The notes below the pieces were generated by a model. It saw only the letters and a program-made list of their open reading frames with translations. It did no database searches and was not told the DNA's origin. This document shows, piece by piece, positions 1 to 7,903 of a stretch of DNA of 44,306 bases. Made by a program: the position numbers and the translations under genes. How positions within the stretch are numbered: position 1 is the stretch's first letter; each line of letters starts with the position of its first letter. The stretch comes from Flavobacterium sp. (GTDB taxonomy: Bacteria; Bacteroidota; Bacteroidia; Flavobacteriales; Flavobacteriaceae), in the NCBI GenBank assembly GCA_025351785.1, contig JANXVF010000080.1, positions 1-44,306 of the forward strand. The letters run 5' to 3'.

Positions 1-1
1 T

Positions 2-2008
2 ATTTTGCCAAGAATGTGGAGCACAGATAATGTTGAAGGATATATAAACTTTACAGATGTTCCTAAATTTAAAATAAAAGCAGATTATTCGGAAGAAAAA
101 GAATTGACTGATGTTGTTGCAGAATTTCGTCAGGCTTATGCCTCTCATAAAATCGATAATGATGGTTATATTGCATTTTTGAAAGCTTATGGAGAGTATT
201 TAGATATCGAAAAACCGTCAACTGCTGCCAATTTAAGTTTTATGGCTGAGTTTCAATTTGGTTATATGTACATTCGTTATTTGTTGTGGAATTTTGTAGG
301 TCGGCAAAATGATAACCAAGGCAGATATGATAGTTTAGACGGAAACTGGTTGAGTGGCATCAAATTTATCGATACAATTCATTTAGGTTCACAAGACAAT
401 TTATCTGATGATATGATCCACAATAAAGGTCGAAATGTGTATTATTTTATCCCTTTTATTCTAGGATTAATTGGATTAATGTACCACGCTCAACGTGATT
501 TAAAAAGTTTTTATGTACTTCTAGCCTTATTTTTATTTACGGGTTTTGCTCTTAAAATTTACCTAAATGAACGCCCTTTTGAACCCCGCGAACGCGATTA
601 TGCCCTTGTAGGCTCATTTTATGTTTTTGCAATTTGGATTGGTTTTGGAGTTTATGCAATTTATGAAATTCTTAAAGAAAAAATTACTCCAAAGTTAGCA
701 GGACCCATAATAATAGGAATAAGTTTACTCGGAGCTCCAGTATTAATGGCTTCTCAAAATTGGGATGATCATGACAGATCAGGAAAATATACTGCATTGT
801 CATTGGCAAAATCATATTTAGATTCGTGCGATCCAAACGCAATACTATTTACAATTGGCGATAACGATACTTTTCCACTTTGGTATGCTCAAGAAATTGA
901 AGGATATCGAACCGATGTTAAAATAGTAAATACAAGTTTGTTGATGACAGACTGGTATATCGACCAATCTAAAATGAAAACTTATAAAGCAGACGGAATG
1001 CCCATTTCGTTTAATCATTTACAATATGTAGGAGACAAAAGAGATGGAATAATTTTTAATAAACGCACAGAAAATAGATGGGATATTAAAGACTTTTTAA
1101 ATTTTGCAAAAAGCGAAGACACCATTACAGAAGTTGAAATGCAAAGTGGGCAAAGATTACATTTTTTTCCAACAAATAAAGTGCGAATTCCTGTTGATAA
1201 AAATGCAGTTATTGCAAATAAAGTTGTAAATCCAAAATACAATGATTCAATAGTTCCTTATATTGATATTGATATAAAAGGCGGTGCACTTTATAAAAAC
1301 CGTTTGATGATGCTCGATGCCGTTGCAAATAACAACTGGAAGCGACCTATATATTTTAGTCCAGGAAGTTTTGGAGACGACGACTATCTCTGGATGAAAG
1401 AATATTTACAACTTGACGGGATGTTGTTTAAGTTAGTTCCGGTAAAAACAAAACTCAGTGAAGATGCTGGTTTAATGGATATGGGTCAGATAGATTCAGA
1501 TAAAATGTATGATATAATTATGAAAATTCCTTGGGGAAATGGAGAAAGTACAAACATATATCATGATCCAGAAACTAGAAGAAATAGTATTTCACTTAGA
1601 ACAAACATGTCGCGATTAATGCAAACCTTGATTGACGAAGGAAAAATTCAAAAGGCAAAAAATGTTATTGAACTTGCAATGTCAAAAATGCCACTCGATT
1701 ATTATGGATATTACTCTTTAATTGAGCCATTTGCCACGGGTTATTATGAAATAGGAGAGAAGCAAAAAGCACACGATTTACTAACTAAACTCATAAAAAA
1801 GTACCAACAAAATTTAACTTTTTTTAGTGGTGTAAAAATTTCAGATCAAACCTATATGGCCACCGATATTATTACCGAGATTGAGAGATATCGCAGTTTA
1901 CTTACTGTTATGCAAGAACAAAATGATGTAGATTTTTACAATAAAAACAGAATTATTTTCAATTCATATAACAATCGTTTTGCGCATTTTAACAGAAAAA
2001 TGGAATAA
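2..2008 (+). CDS. DUF2723 family membrane protein (glycosyltransferase-like), 3' part
   Basis: The 5' end lies before the window; the frame is open from base 2 and the first in-window start-like codon (TTG at 5) is not the real start. About 667 residues remain. After an extracytoplasmic loop come four hydrophobic segments (about residues 147-163, 168-187, 201-224 and 232-252), then a long soluble C-terminal region to the end. The stretch around residues 286-315 (GDNDTFPLWYAQE, then a VNTSLL motif) is the signature of the C-terminal half of DUF2723 proteins. The family is related to eukaryotic TMEM260 and is thought to be a GT-C type, polyprenol-sugar-dependent protein O-glycosyltransferase; activity here is inferred. 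The last 130 residues look TPR-like, with helix-pair repeats. A hairpin at 2031-2058 follows the stop. Confidence 0.85.
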   Translation: MLPRMWSTDNVEGYINFTDVPKFKIKADYSEEKELTDVVAEFRQAYASHKIDNDGYIAFLKAYGEYLDIEKPSTAANLSFMAEFQFGYMYIRYLLWNFVGRQNDNQGRYDSLDGNWLSGIKFIDTIHLGSQDNLSDDMIHNKGRNVYYFIPFILGLIGLMYHAQRDLKSFYVLLALFLFTGFALKIYLNERPFEPRERDYALVGSFYVFAIWIGFGVYAIYEILKEKITPKLAGPIIIGISLLGAPVLMASQNWDDHDRSGKYTALSLAKSYLDSCDPNAILFTIGDNDTFPLWYAQEIEGYRTDVKIVNTSLLMTDWYIDQSKMKTYKADGMPISFNHLQYVGDKRDGIIFNKRTENRWDIKDFLNFAKSEDTITEVEMQSGQRLHFFPTNKVRIPVDKNAVIANKVVNPKYNDSIVPYIDIDIKGGALYKNRLMMLDAVANNNWKRPIYFSPGSFGDDDYLWMKEYLQLDGMLFKLVPVKTKLSEDAGLMDMGQIDSDKMYDIIMKIPWGNGESTNIYHDPETRRNSISLRTNMSRLMQTLIDEGKIQKAKNVIELAMSKMPLDYYGYYSLIEPFATGYYEIGEKQKAHDLLTKLIKKYQQNLTFFSGVKISDQTYMATDIITEIERYRSLLTVMQEQNDVDFYNKNRIIFNSYNNRFAHFNRKME

Positions 2009-2030
2009 CCAACTCTAACTAATATAAATC

Positions 2031-2065
2031 AGTGCCATTGATAATTTTCATTGGCACTTTTTATT
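2031..2065 (+). terminator. Intrinsic terminator after the DUF2723 gene
   Basis: Arms AGTGCCA (2031-2037) and TGGCACT (2052-2058) enclose a 14-base loop and run straight into a T-rich tract. It lies 23 bases after the stop codon at 2006-2008 and directly before the next gene's -7 element. Confidence 0.6.
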
Positions 2066-2073
2066 TATTTTTG
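2066..2073 (+). promoter_or_regulatory. Bacteroidota -7 element of the deacetylase gene
   Basis: TATTTTTG matches TAnnTTTG exactly and is followed by four bases and then the ATG at 2078. A transcript starting 4-7 bases after this element would have essentially no 5' leader. No good -33 TTG lies at the usual 17-23 base distance; the nearest candidates give gaps of 12 and 25. Confidence 0.5.
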
Positions 2074-2077
2074 AATT

Positions 2078-2728
2078 ATGAAACTGCACTGGATAAAAAC
2101 AAATTGGTTGCTAAAACTTTTATTTCCTTCATACACATGGATGATTCCAAATAAAACAAATTCAATTTTTTTAACTTTTGATGATGGACCAACTCCAGAA
2201 ATTACAGAATGGACTTTATCGCAATTGAAACAACATAATGCAAAAGCTACATTTTTTTGTATTGGTACTAATGTAGAAAAGTATTCTGAAATTTTTGAAA
2301 AAATTCAACACGATAATCATGCTATAGGAAATCACACATTTAATCATCTAAACGGATGGAAAACAAATTCTAATAAATATATTGAAAATGTAAAAAAATG
2401 TGAAGATATAATTTTGAGAAATTTATTTGATATCTATAAAAATCAATTCAAATTGTTTAGACCGCCTTATGGTAAAATATCTTTTTTACAATCGTATAAA
2501 TTGAGAAAGTTAGGCTATAAAATTATTATGTGGGATGTTATCAGCTATGACTTTGACACCAATGTTTCAGGCGAACAATGTTTAGAAAATATTTTAAAAA
2601 ATATTGAATCAGGAAGTATAATTGTGTTTCACGATAGTCAAAAGGCATATAAAAATTTGAAATATGCATTACCCAAAACACTAAAAACCTTATCAGAAAG
2701 GGGATTTAAGTTTGAAAAGATAAATTAA
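2078..2728 (+). CDS. Polysaccharide deacetylase family protein (NodB domain)
   Basis: This 216-residue protein is a compact NodB-fold carbohydrate esterase 4 domain. The metal and catalytic motifs are visible in order: TFDDGP (33-38, with the catalytic base and metal Asp), HTFNH (86-90, metal histidines), RPPYG (128-132), MWDVISYDFD (151-160) and FHDS near the C-terminus (catalytic His). Family members hydrolyse N- or O-acetyl groups from peptidoglycan, chitin or other polysaccharide. There is no clear cleavable signal peptide; the N-terminus has a short hydrophobic patch (WLLKLLFPSYTWMI) that may tether it to the membrane, so location and substrate are open. It is convergent with the thioredoxin-like gene, with 12 bases between the stops. 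Confidence 0.9.
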   Translation: MKLHWIKTNWLLKLLFPSYTWMIPNKTNSIFLTFDDGPTPEITEWTLSQLKQHNAKATFFCIGTNVEKYSEIFEKIQHDNHAIGNHTFNHLNGWKTNSNKYIENVKKCEDIILRNLFDIYKNQFKLFRPPYGKISFLQSYKLRKLGYKIIMWDVISYDFDTNVSGEQCLENILKNIESGSIIVFHDSQKAYKNLKYALPKTLKTLSERGFKFEKIN

Positions 2729-2740
2729 ATTTAAAAAAAG

Positions 2741-3037
2741 TTAAACTTGTTCTTGAACTAAACCAATGATTGTATTGGCGTCAAGCTCACCAGATTGTCT
2801 CCAAACCATCTGTCCTTCTTTATAAATCATCAGCGTTGGCAATCCTTTAATGCGAAGTGCATCTGCTAGCTCCTGATTTTTATCAACATCTATTTTAATT
2901 ACTTTTGCTTTATCACCAAGAGCTGCGGCAACATCTCTAATAACAGGATGCATCGACATTGATGACTCATTCCATTCTGTGTAAAAATCAATTAGTACAG
3001 GAACTTGAGCATTAATTAGTTCTCCAAATTTTGACAT
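2741..3037 (-). CDS. Thioredoxin-fold protein lacking the CXXC active site
   Basis: This is a 98-residue thioredoxin-sized protein. It keeps the fold landmarks: the VLIDFYTEW strand and turn, the KVIKIDVDKN strand, and the cis-proline segment GLPTLMIYKEG, followed by the final helix. Where thioredoxin has WCGPC this protein reads WNESS, and it has no cysteine anywhere, so it cannot be a thiol-disulfide reductase. Close relatives with this change seem to be common in Flavobacterium (from memory, not searched), so it is probably a conserved non-redox variant acting as a binding or chaperone-like protein. It is monocistronic; the 73-base gap to the metallophosphoesterase stop argues against tight coupling. 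Confidence 0.85.
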   Translation of the reverse strand: MSKFGELINAQVPVLIDFYTEWNESSMSMHPVIRDVAAALGDKAKVIKIDVDKNQELADALRIKGLPTLMIYKEGQMVWRQSGELDANTIIGLVQEQV

Positions 3038-3110
3038 AAAACCAAAAAGTTAATATCTTTTAACTTAAACTAAAAGAAAATTATTATACAAATGTACTAT
3101 TTTAAAATAA

Positions 3111-4358
3111 TTATACTACAAAATTACCTTTTTTTAGTTCAATTACTGTAATTTCTGGCATAATACCAACCCTTCCAGGAAATGCATGAAATCCAAAACC
3201 TCTGTTTACATATATATATCGTCCTGCATTTTGATATAAACCCGCCCATTGTTTATACATATATTTAGCTAGACTCCATTTAATAAATCCAGGTATTTCA
3301 ATTCCAAACTGCATTCCGTGAGTGTGTCCTGATAATGTTAAATGAAAATTTTTAGGATGGTTTTTTACTTCCATTTCCCAGTGACTAGGATCATGACTCA
3401 TTAAAATTTTGAAATCTTCCTTGTTTAAATTTTCTGATGCTTTGTTTAAATCGCCTGCTTGCTTGAACTTATAACCCCAGTTTTCTACTCCAACTAATGC
3501 TATCTCTGCGCCATCTTTTTTTAATTTTACATTTTCGTTTAAAAGTAAATTAAAACCAATTTCTTTATACAAGTTTTTTATTTCTTGAAAATTTTTTTCT
3601 TTAGCTTCATAATCATTATTCCATTCAACATATTCACCATAATCATGATTTCCTAAAACCGAATATTTCCCAAATTCATACTTTTTTATTCTGTTGAAAG
3701 TTTCAATCCAAGGATGCATTTCTTTAGCAAACGTGTTAACAATATCACCTGTAAATAATATCATATCAGATTGTTGTTCATTCACCAAATCTATTGCATA
3801 GTTTATTTTATCAGGATTATCAAAGCTTCCTGAATGTACATCTGAAATTTGAGTAATTTTAAATCCATCAAAAGCATCAGGTAAATCAGGATAAAAAAGA
3901 GTTTGTTTGATTACTTTATAATTATATTTCCCAATGGTCATTCCATAAATCAAACTCAAAAATGGTACAGCCGCAATCCCTAGTCCAACTTGACTAACAA
4001 ATTTGCGTCTGCTTGGCAAAAAATTAGCTGCTTTATCTGAACTTGAAAAATGATAAAATGCTCCTGCAAAAAATCGGAAAATATCTTCTCCAAAAAGTGT
4101 AATTGTCAAAATTAATTTTGGGACATAAACAAGTAAGAATAACCCAGCAGTATACATATCATATCGGGTTTGACCTTGTGTACGATCAAACTTAGTAAAT
4201 CGATACAAAATGTAAATCATTATGACAAATGATATAATTTTATATAAATTTAATACCCAATTAGTTCTAATTAAAGTTTTTATAGATTGATAGGTGTAAA
4301 CTTCAAGGAGTGAGCAAAGAATTAAAAAAACAATTGAAAATGTTAATCGAGGAATCAT
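3111..4358 (-). CDS. Membrane-anchored metallophosphoesterase (YkuE-like)
   Basis: The protein has 415 residues. The N-terminal 140 contain several hydrophobic segments (about 5-20, 35-53, 68-90 and 125-142); the rest is a calcineurin-like phosphoesterase domain. The dinuclear metal motifs are present in order: SDVHSG (172-177), FTGD (202-205), GNHD (236-239), MSHDPSHW and SGHTHGMQ. Relatives such as YkuE and the UDP-diacylglucosamine hydrolase group act on phosphoester or lipid-linked substrates at the membrane; the substrate here is unknown. A twin-arginine-like SRRKF (116-120) just before the last hydrophobic stretch suggests the catalytic domain was once, or still is, a Tat passenger placed behind a membrane domain. 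A -7 element lies nine bases before the ATG. Confidence 0.88.
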   Translation of the reverse strand: MIPRLTFSIVFLILCSLLEVYTYQSIKTLIRTNWVLNLYKIISFVIMIYILYRFTKFDRTQGQTRYDMYTAGLFLLVYVPKLILTITLFGEDIFRFFAGAFYHFSSSDKAANFLPSRRKFVSQVGLGIAAVPFLSLIYGMTIGKYNYKVIKQTLFYPDLPDAFDGFKITQISDVHSGSFDNPDKINYAIDLVNEQQSDMILFTGDIVNTFAKEMHPWIETFNRIKKYEFGKYSVLGNHDYGEYVEWNNDYEAKEKNFQEIKNLYKEIGFNLLLNENVKLKKDGAEIALVGVENWGYKFKQAGDLNKASENLNKEDFKILMSHDPSHWEMEVKNHPKNFHLTLSGHTHGMQFGIEIPGFIKWSLAKYMYKQWAGLYQNAGRYIYVNRGFGFHAFPGRVGIMPEITVIELKKGNFVV

Positions 4359-4367
4359 TTTTTTTCA

Positions 4368-4375
4368 CAAAAATA
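4368..4375 (-). promoter_or_regulatory. -7 element of the metallophosphoesterase gene
   Basis: On the minus strand this reads TATTTTTG, an exact TAnnTTTG match nine bases before the ATG at 4358, giving a leader of only a few bases. No -33 TTG is seen at the expected distance. Confidence 0.4.
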
Positions 4376-4520
4376 AAAAAGATTAGTATTTAAGACACTT
4401 AATTTTTAGTTAATGTTTATATTTTTAAACCTCCTATTTTACTTTCTAATAAATTATAAATTTGAGTAATTCTTTAGCAATATTAAGCAAAATGCTGTAT
4501 TTAATTTTAATTAGAAAGTA

Positions 4521-4528
4521 TACTTTTG
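4521..4528 (+). promoter_or_regulatory. Possible -7 element upstream of the YyaL-type gene
   Basis: TACTTTTG is an exact TAnnTTTG match 102 bases before the ATG at 4631. If it is used, the transcript has a leader of about 95 bases that includes the dyad at 4547-4572. No consensus -33 element is clear. Confidence 0.3.
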
Positions 4529-4546
4529 TTAAAATAAAATTGTACT

Positions 4547-4572
4547 AAATGTTAGTTGGCCATTAAACATTT
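4547..4572. promoter_or_regulatory. 26-bp imperfect palindrome upstream of the YyaL-type gene
   Basis: The sequence is AAATGTT, three bases, TGGCCA, three bases, AACATTT; 10 of 13 symmetric positions pair. It could be a protein operator or a leader hairpin. It lies 19 bases after the candidate -7 element and 58 bases before the start codon, in a gene-free stretch of 272 bases. Confidence 0.35.
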
Positions 4573-4630
4573 TAAAATTTAATAACTGGCAATTTTCGTA
4601 TAAATTTAGTAATATAAATGATCATATTTA

Positions 4631-6646
4631 ATGAATGAACTTTATCTAGAATCAAGTCCTTACCTATTACAACATGCAAAAAATGCTGTTTTCTGGAAGG
4701 CTTGGAACAAGCAATCATTAGCAGAAGCAGTTTTACAAAACAAATTATTAATTGTAAGTGTTGGTTATGCAGCCTGTCATTGGTGTCATGTTATGGAACA
4801 CGAAAGTTTTGAGGATGATGAAGTTGCATCAATCATGAATCAGCATTTTACATCTATAAAAGTTGATCGTGAAGAGCGTCCAGATGTTGATGCCGTCTAT
4901 ATGAAAGCAGTTCAAATAATGACTTCTCGAGGTGGTTGGCCTTTGAACGTTGTTTGTCTTCCAAACGGAAAACCCGTTTGGGGTGGTACTTATTTTAAAA
5001 AAGAAGAATGGATTGATTATCTAATTCAATTGCAGAATTTATATATAAAAACTCCCGAAAAACTCATCGAATATTCAGATAAACTTTACGAAGGCTTGCA
5101 GTCGTTATCACTAATTTCAAATGTAAATTCAATTTCAGAATTCAATTTTGAATTTATAGAAGAACTAATTCAAAAATGGCAAAAAAGTTTTGATTTAGAA
5201 TTTGGCGGGATGGCTCGAGCGCCAAAGTTTATGATGCCTGCAAACTATAGTTTTCTTCTTAATTATGGAAATTTAACTCAAAATAAATTTTTACTCGATT
5301 TTGTTAATCTCACTTTGACAAAAATGGCTCAGGGTGGTATTTTTGATACTGTTCATGGAGGATTTTCGCGTTATTCGACAGATTTAAAATGGCATATTCC
5401 TCACTTTGAAAAAATGCTTTACGACAACGGACAACTTGTAAGTTTGTATTCGAATGCTTATAAACTAACTAAAAATATATTATATAAACAAGTTGTAGAA
5501 AAAACACTTTTGTTTGTAGAAGAGAATTTATTTTCAGCTGCATTTGGATTCTATTCTTCGCTTGATGCCGATAGTTTGAATCATGAAAACAAAATAGAAG
5601 AAGGTGTATATTATGTTTGGACAAAAGAAAAATTAAAAGAAATTTTAAAAGACGATTTCGATTTGTTTTCTCAAGTATTTAATATAAATGAATTTGGTTT
5701 TTGGGAAAATGATAATTATGTTTTAATTCAAAATCAATCCTTATTACAAATTGCAAGTCATAATTTAATTTCTGAAATCGACTTGCAGGAAAAGAAAACT
5801 ATGTGGGAAAACGCTTTGAATAAAGAGCGCCAAAAAAGAGTTAAACCTAAACTAGACGATAAATGTTTGTGTTCTTGGAATGCCATAATGTTAAAAGGAT
5901 ATATTGACGCATATAAAGCTTTTGGAAATGAACATTATTATGATATTGCTATAGAAAACGGAAATTTTATTTTGCAAAAATTTCTAACAGAAGAGGGAAG
6001 TTTATACCATAATTACAAAAATAATAAAGCTACAATAAATGGGTATTTAGAAGATTATTGTTTTACAATAGAGGCGTTCACGGGATTATATCAAATAACT
6101 TTAAATGAAGATTGGCTTTTTATAGCGAAACAACTTATAGATTATTGTTTAGATAATTTTTATGACAGCCAAAACCAGTTTTTTAGATTTACCTCTATCA
6201 AAGATGATGAATTAATAACAACCCACTTTGAGCTAGAAGATAATGTTATTCCAGCATCAAATTCTGTGATGGCTTGTTGTTTAATTACTTTGAGCATATA
6301 TTTTAATATTTCCCATTATGAAGAAATAGCAAAAAAAATGGTTTTTAAAATAATGCCAACTATAGATTATGGATCGGCTTATTCAAAATGGCTTGAAGTA
6401 TCGCTTTATTTTTTAAATCAGAATATATCGATTGCAATTTGTGGTGAAAATGTAAAACAAGAAGTAAAAATATTAAATTCACAGTATCTCCCGAATTTAA
6501 TTTTTGCTGGAAGTGAGAAATTTTCGAGCTTACCATTTCTTAAAAATAAATATGATACAAATGAAAGTCTTTATTATTTCTGTGAAAATAAAGTTTGTCA
6601 AATGCCATGTAAGAGTTTTGAAGAGATAATCAAGTACTTACAATAA
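4631..6646 (+). CDS. Thioredoxin domain-containing protein, YyaL/SSP411 family (DUF255)
   Basis: The 671-residue length is typical for this family. The N-terminal 160 residues form the DUF255 thioredoxin-like domain with a redox motif CHWC at 49-52 (context AACHWCHVMEHESF), VDREERPDVD, and GGWPLNV followed by GGTYF. The remainder is an alpha/alpha-barrel like that of N-acylglucosamine 2-epimerase and six-hairpin glycosidases, with family landmarks such as APKFMMP, GGFSRYSTD, HFEKMLYDN and SLDADS. Members are usually cytosolic; their reaction is not established, although the human relative is SPATA20. No signal peptide is seen. The gene stands alone and shares a terminator with the convergent globin-like gene. 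Confidence 0.93.
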   Translation: MNELYLESSPYLLQHAKNAVFWKAWNKQSLAEAVLQNKLLIVSVGYAACHWCHVMEHESFEDDEVASIMNQHFTSIKVDREERPDVDAVYMKAVQIMTSRGGWPLNVVCLPNGKPVWGGTYFKKEEWIDYLIQLQNLYIKTPEKLIEYSDKLYEGLQSLSLISNVNSISEFNFEFIEELIQKWQKSFDLEFGGMARAPKFMMPANYSFLLNYGNLTQNKFLLDFVNLTLTKMAQGGIFDTVHGGFSRYSTDLKWHIPHFEKMLYDNGQLVSLYSNAYKLTKNILYKQVVEKTLLFVEENLFSAAFGFYSSLDADSLNHENKIEEGVYYVWTKEKLKEILKDDFDLFSQVFNINEFGFWENDNYVLIQNQSLLQIASHNLISEIDLQEKKTMWENALNKERQKRVKPKLDDKCLCSWNAIMLKGYIDAYKAFGNEHYYDIAIENGNFILQKFLTEEGSLYHNYKNNKATINGYLEDYCFTIEAFTGLYQITLNEDWLFIAKQLIDYCLDNFYDSQNQFFRFTSIKDDELITTHFELEDNVIPASNSVMACCLITLSIYFNISHYEEIAKKMVFKIMPTIDYGSAYSKWLEVSLYFLNQNISIAICGENVKQEVKILNSQYLPNLIFAGSEKFSSLPFLKNKYDTNESLYYFCENKVCQMPCKSFEEIIKYLQ

Positions 6647-6681
6647 AAAACGCCACCTAAAAAAGAATTAGGCAGCGTTTT
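6647..6681. terminator. Bidirectional terminator between convergent genes
   Basis: Arms AAAACGC (6647-6653) and GCGTTTT (6675-6681), with an inner stem CCTAA (6656-6660) and TTAGG (6668-6672). The A-run on one side and T-run on the other let it work for both the YyaL-type gene (stop at 6646) and the globin-like lipoprotein gene (stop at 6704). Confidence 0.75.
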
Positions 6682-6703
6682 CCCTCTAAACAAAACAAAC
6701 TTA

Positions 6704-7294
6704 TTATTGTTGAACTATAGTAGATCTTAATGATTCAAGAACTGCAACTATATCTGTGTAAAGTTGAGTATTTGATGCTACACCGTTTTGGTTCGCTGCT
6801 GCACCTACATAACCTTCAAATTTTGTATAGTTAGCTGTATTTGCTTTTACTCCCATTCTAGAATTTACTGCTGGGTTGTGTGCCGCTGCCATACTTAAAC
6901 CAGAATAAGTATTTATTGCATTTGTTCCACCAGTATTAAATGAAAAGAAATCTGTTAAATTATCAGATAACTCAGCAATGTTATTTTGTTGAGTTGTTCC
7001 AGTTTCAGCTAGAAGCGGTGCAAAATGAGCACTTAAATTTCCTGGCGCGTTAGCTTGAACATCTGCAACAATTAAACCAATAGTAGTATTTATTACTTTA
7101 CGATAACTTAATCGTCCAGCTTCGATCATTTGTCCAGCATTATCTGGATCGGCAACTAGTGTTGTTCCTCCTAATCTTGCATAAATCGAAGGAGTTGGAA
7201 CCGGGGTGTCATCTGTTGAACTTTTGCTACAAGATGTAAAAAAAGCACCCGAAATTACTAATGCACACAGTGCAATTTTTGAAAACTTTGTCAT
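6704..7294 (-). CDS. Lipoprotein with a divergent truncated-haemoglobin-like domain
   Basis: The 196-residue protein starts with a lipoprotein signal (lipobox FTSC, Cys22) and a short Ser/Thr/Pro linker. From residue 37 it follows the group 1 truncated globin pattern: SIYARLGGT at the start, a long A/B/E helical region, FFSFNTGGTNAINTYSGLSM (119-135), then MAAAH with His139 at the place of the proximal haem ligand, and a final helix ending ESLRSTIV. It is longer than a typical truncated globin because of two insertions. Haem binding is inferred from this pattern only. It is the second gene of a two-gene unit, 18 bases after the upstream stop. If the reading is right, this is a surface or periplasm-facing lipoprotein globin, an unusual location for a family that is normally cytosolic. 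Confidence 0.6.
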   Translation of the reverse strand: MTKFSKIALCALVISGAFFTSCSKSSTDDTPVPTPSIYARLGGTTLVADPDNAGQMIEAGRLSYRKVINTTIGLIVADVQANAPGNLSAHFAPLLAETGTTQQNNIAELSDNLTDFFSFNTGGTNAINTYSGLSMAAAHNPAVNSRMGVKANTANYTKFEGYVGAAANQNGVASNTQLYTDIVAVLESLRSTIVQQ

Positions 7295-7312
7295 GATATA
7301 AATATTTATAGA

Positions 7313-7750
7313 TTAATTAAAAATTCGTTGTACTTCTCTTGAAAATCTGTAACTGAAACTATTTCCCTTCATAGCAGGACATACAGATCTTGATGCAACT
7401 TCTTTTGAAACAAAATAGGGTTTTGCATTATATTTACCTTTAGCCATTAACTCTTCAAATACCTTTTTTGAATTTGTAATTTGATTATTATGAAAATATA
7501 CAACCACGTTTCTTTTTACAATAATGCTATCACTAGTCAAACCTTTTATAGACCTTAAATCTTTACAAACTTGTTTTGCTTGTGCAGCATCCAAGGGTTC
7601 GGCAAAATCAATTCTACTTACCTGAAGATAAGGTTGCTCTAAAACTACAGGTTTAGCAGTAGCAATATGATAAATAAGTATCAAGAATAGTACTAAAAAT
7701 ATCCCTAGAATACTAGATGCGATAAGTTTAAATTTACGATTAATTTTCAT
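7313..7750 (-). CDS. Membrane-anchored small protein with a ferredoxin-like (HMA-like) fold
   Basis: I do not recognise a named family. The 145 residues begin with a basic stretch and one strong transmembrane helix (about 9-31), so the rest probably faces the periplasm. Residues 41-115 alternate as strand, helix, strand-strand and helix (LQVSRIDF; AAQAKQVCKDLRSIKG; SIIVKRNVVVYFHNN; SKKVFEELMAKG), much like a heavy-metal-associated domain, but the MxCxxC metal loop is missing. Two cysteines remain, Cys62 in the first helix and Cys124 in an SVCPAM motif near the end. It is transcribed just before the globin-like lipoprotein, so the two probably work together, for instance in handling haem, a metal or a gas; that is inference. 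Confidence 0.7.
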   Translation of the reverse strand: MKINRKFKLIASSILGIFLVLFLILIYHIATAKPVVLEQPYLQVSRIDFAEPLDAAQAKQVCKDLRSIKGLTSDSIIVKRNVVVYFHNNQITNSKKVFEELMAKGKYNAKPYFVSKEVASRSVCPAMKGNSFSYRFSREVQRIFN

Positions 7751-7774
7751 TATTATTTTGTTTTGTTATTATTA

Positions 7775-7788
7775 ATTACGGAAGTAAT
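7775..7788. promoter_or_regulatory. Perfect palindrome at the predicted start site of the globin-like operon
   Basis: ATTAC, GGAA, GTAAT: two perfect 5-base arms around a 4-base spacer. It starts one base downstream of the -7-like element at 7790-7797 (minus strand), so it covers the expected transcription start. This is the classic position for a repressor operator. I do not recognise the cognate regulator. Confidence 0.4.
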
Positions 7789-7789
7789 G

Positions 7790-7797
7790 CAAATATG
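7790..7797 (-). promoter_or_regulatory. -7-like element of the globin-like operon
   Basis: On the minus strand this reads CATATTTG, one mismatch from TAnnTTTG, 39 bases before the ATG at 7750. No TTG is found 17-23 bases further upstream, so the promoter is weak or needs an activator, or is misassigned. Confidence 0.35.
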
Positions 7798-7903
7798 GTT
7801 TTAGATTTAAATAAACTTTATTAATTTAAAATGATTATAAATAAAAAGAATCTCAATAATTAGTTGACATCAATTTGAATTTAAAGTATAAAAGTAATTA
7901 TTA

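Noticed and set aside
1015..1242. Open frame on the minus strand within the DUF2723 gene
   Set aside because: It is opposite a clear coding gene, has no recognisable domain or promoter, and its composition reflects the complementary codons.
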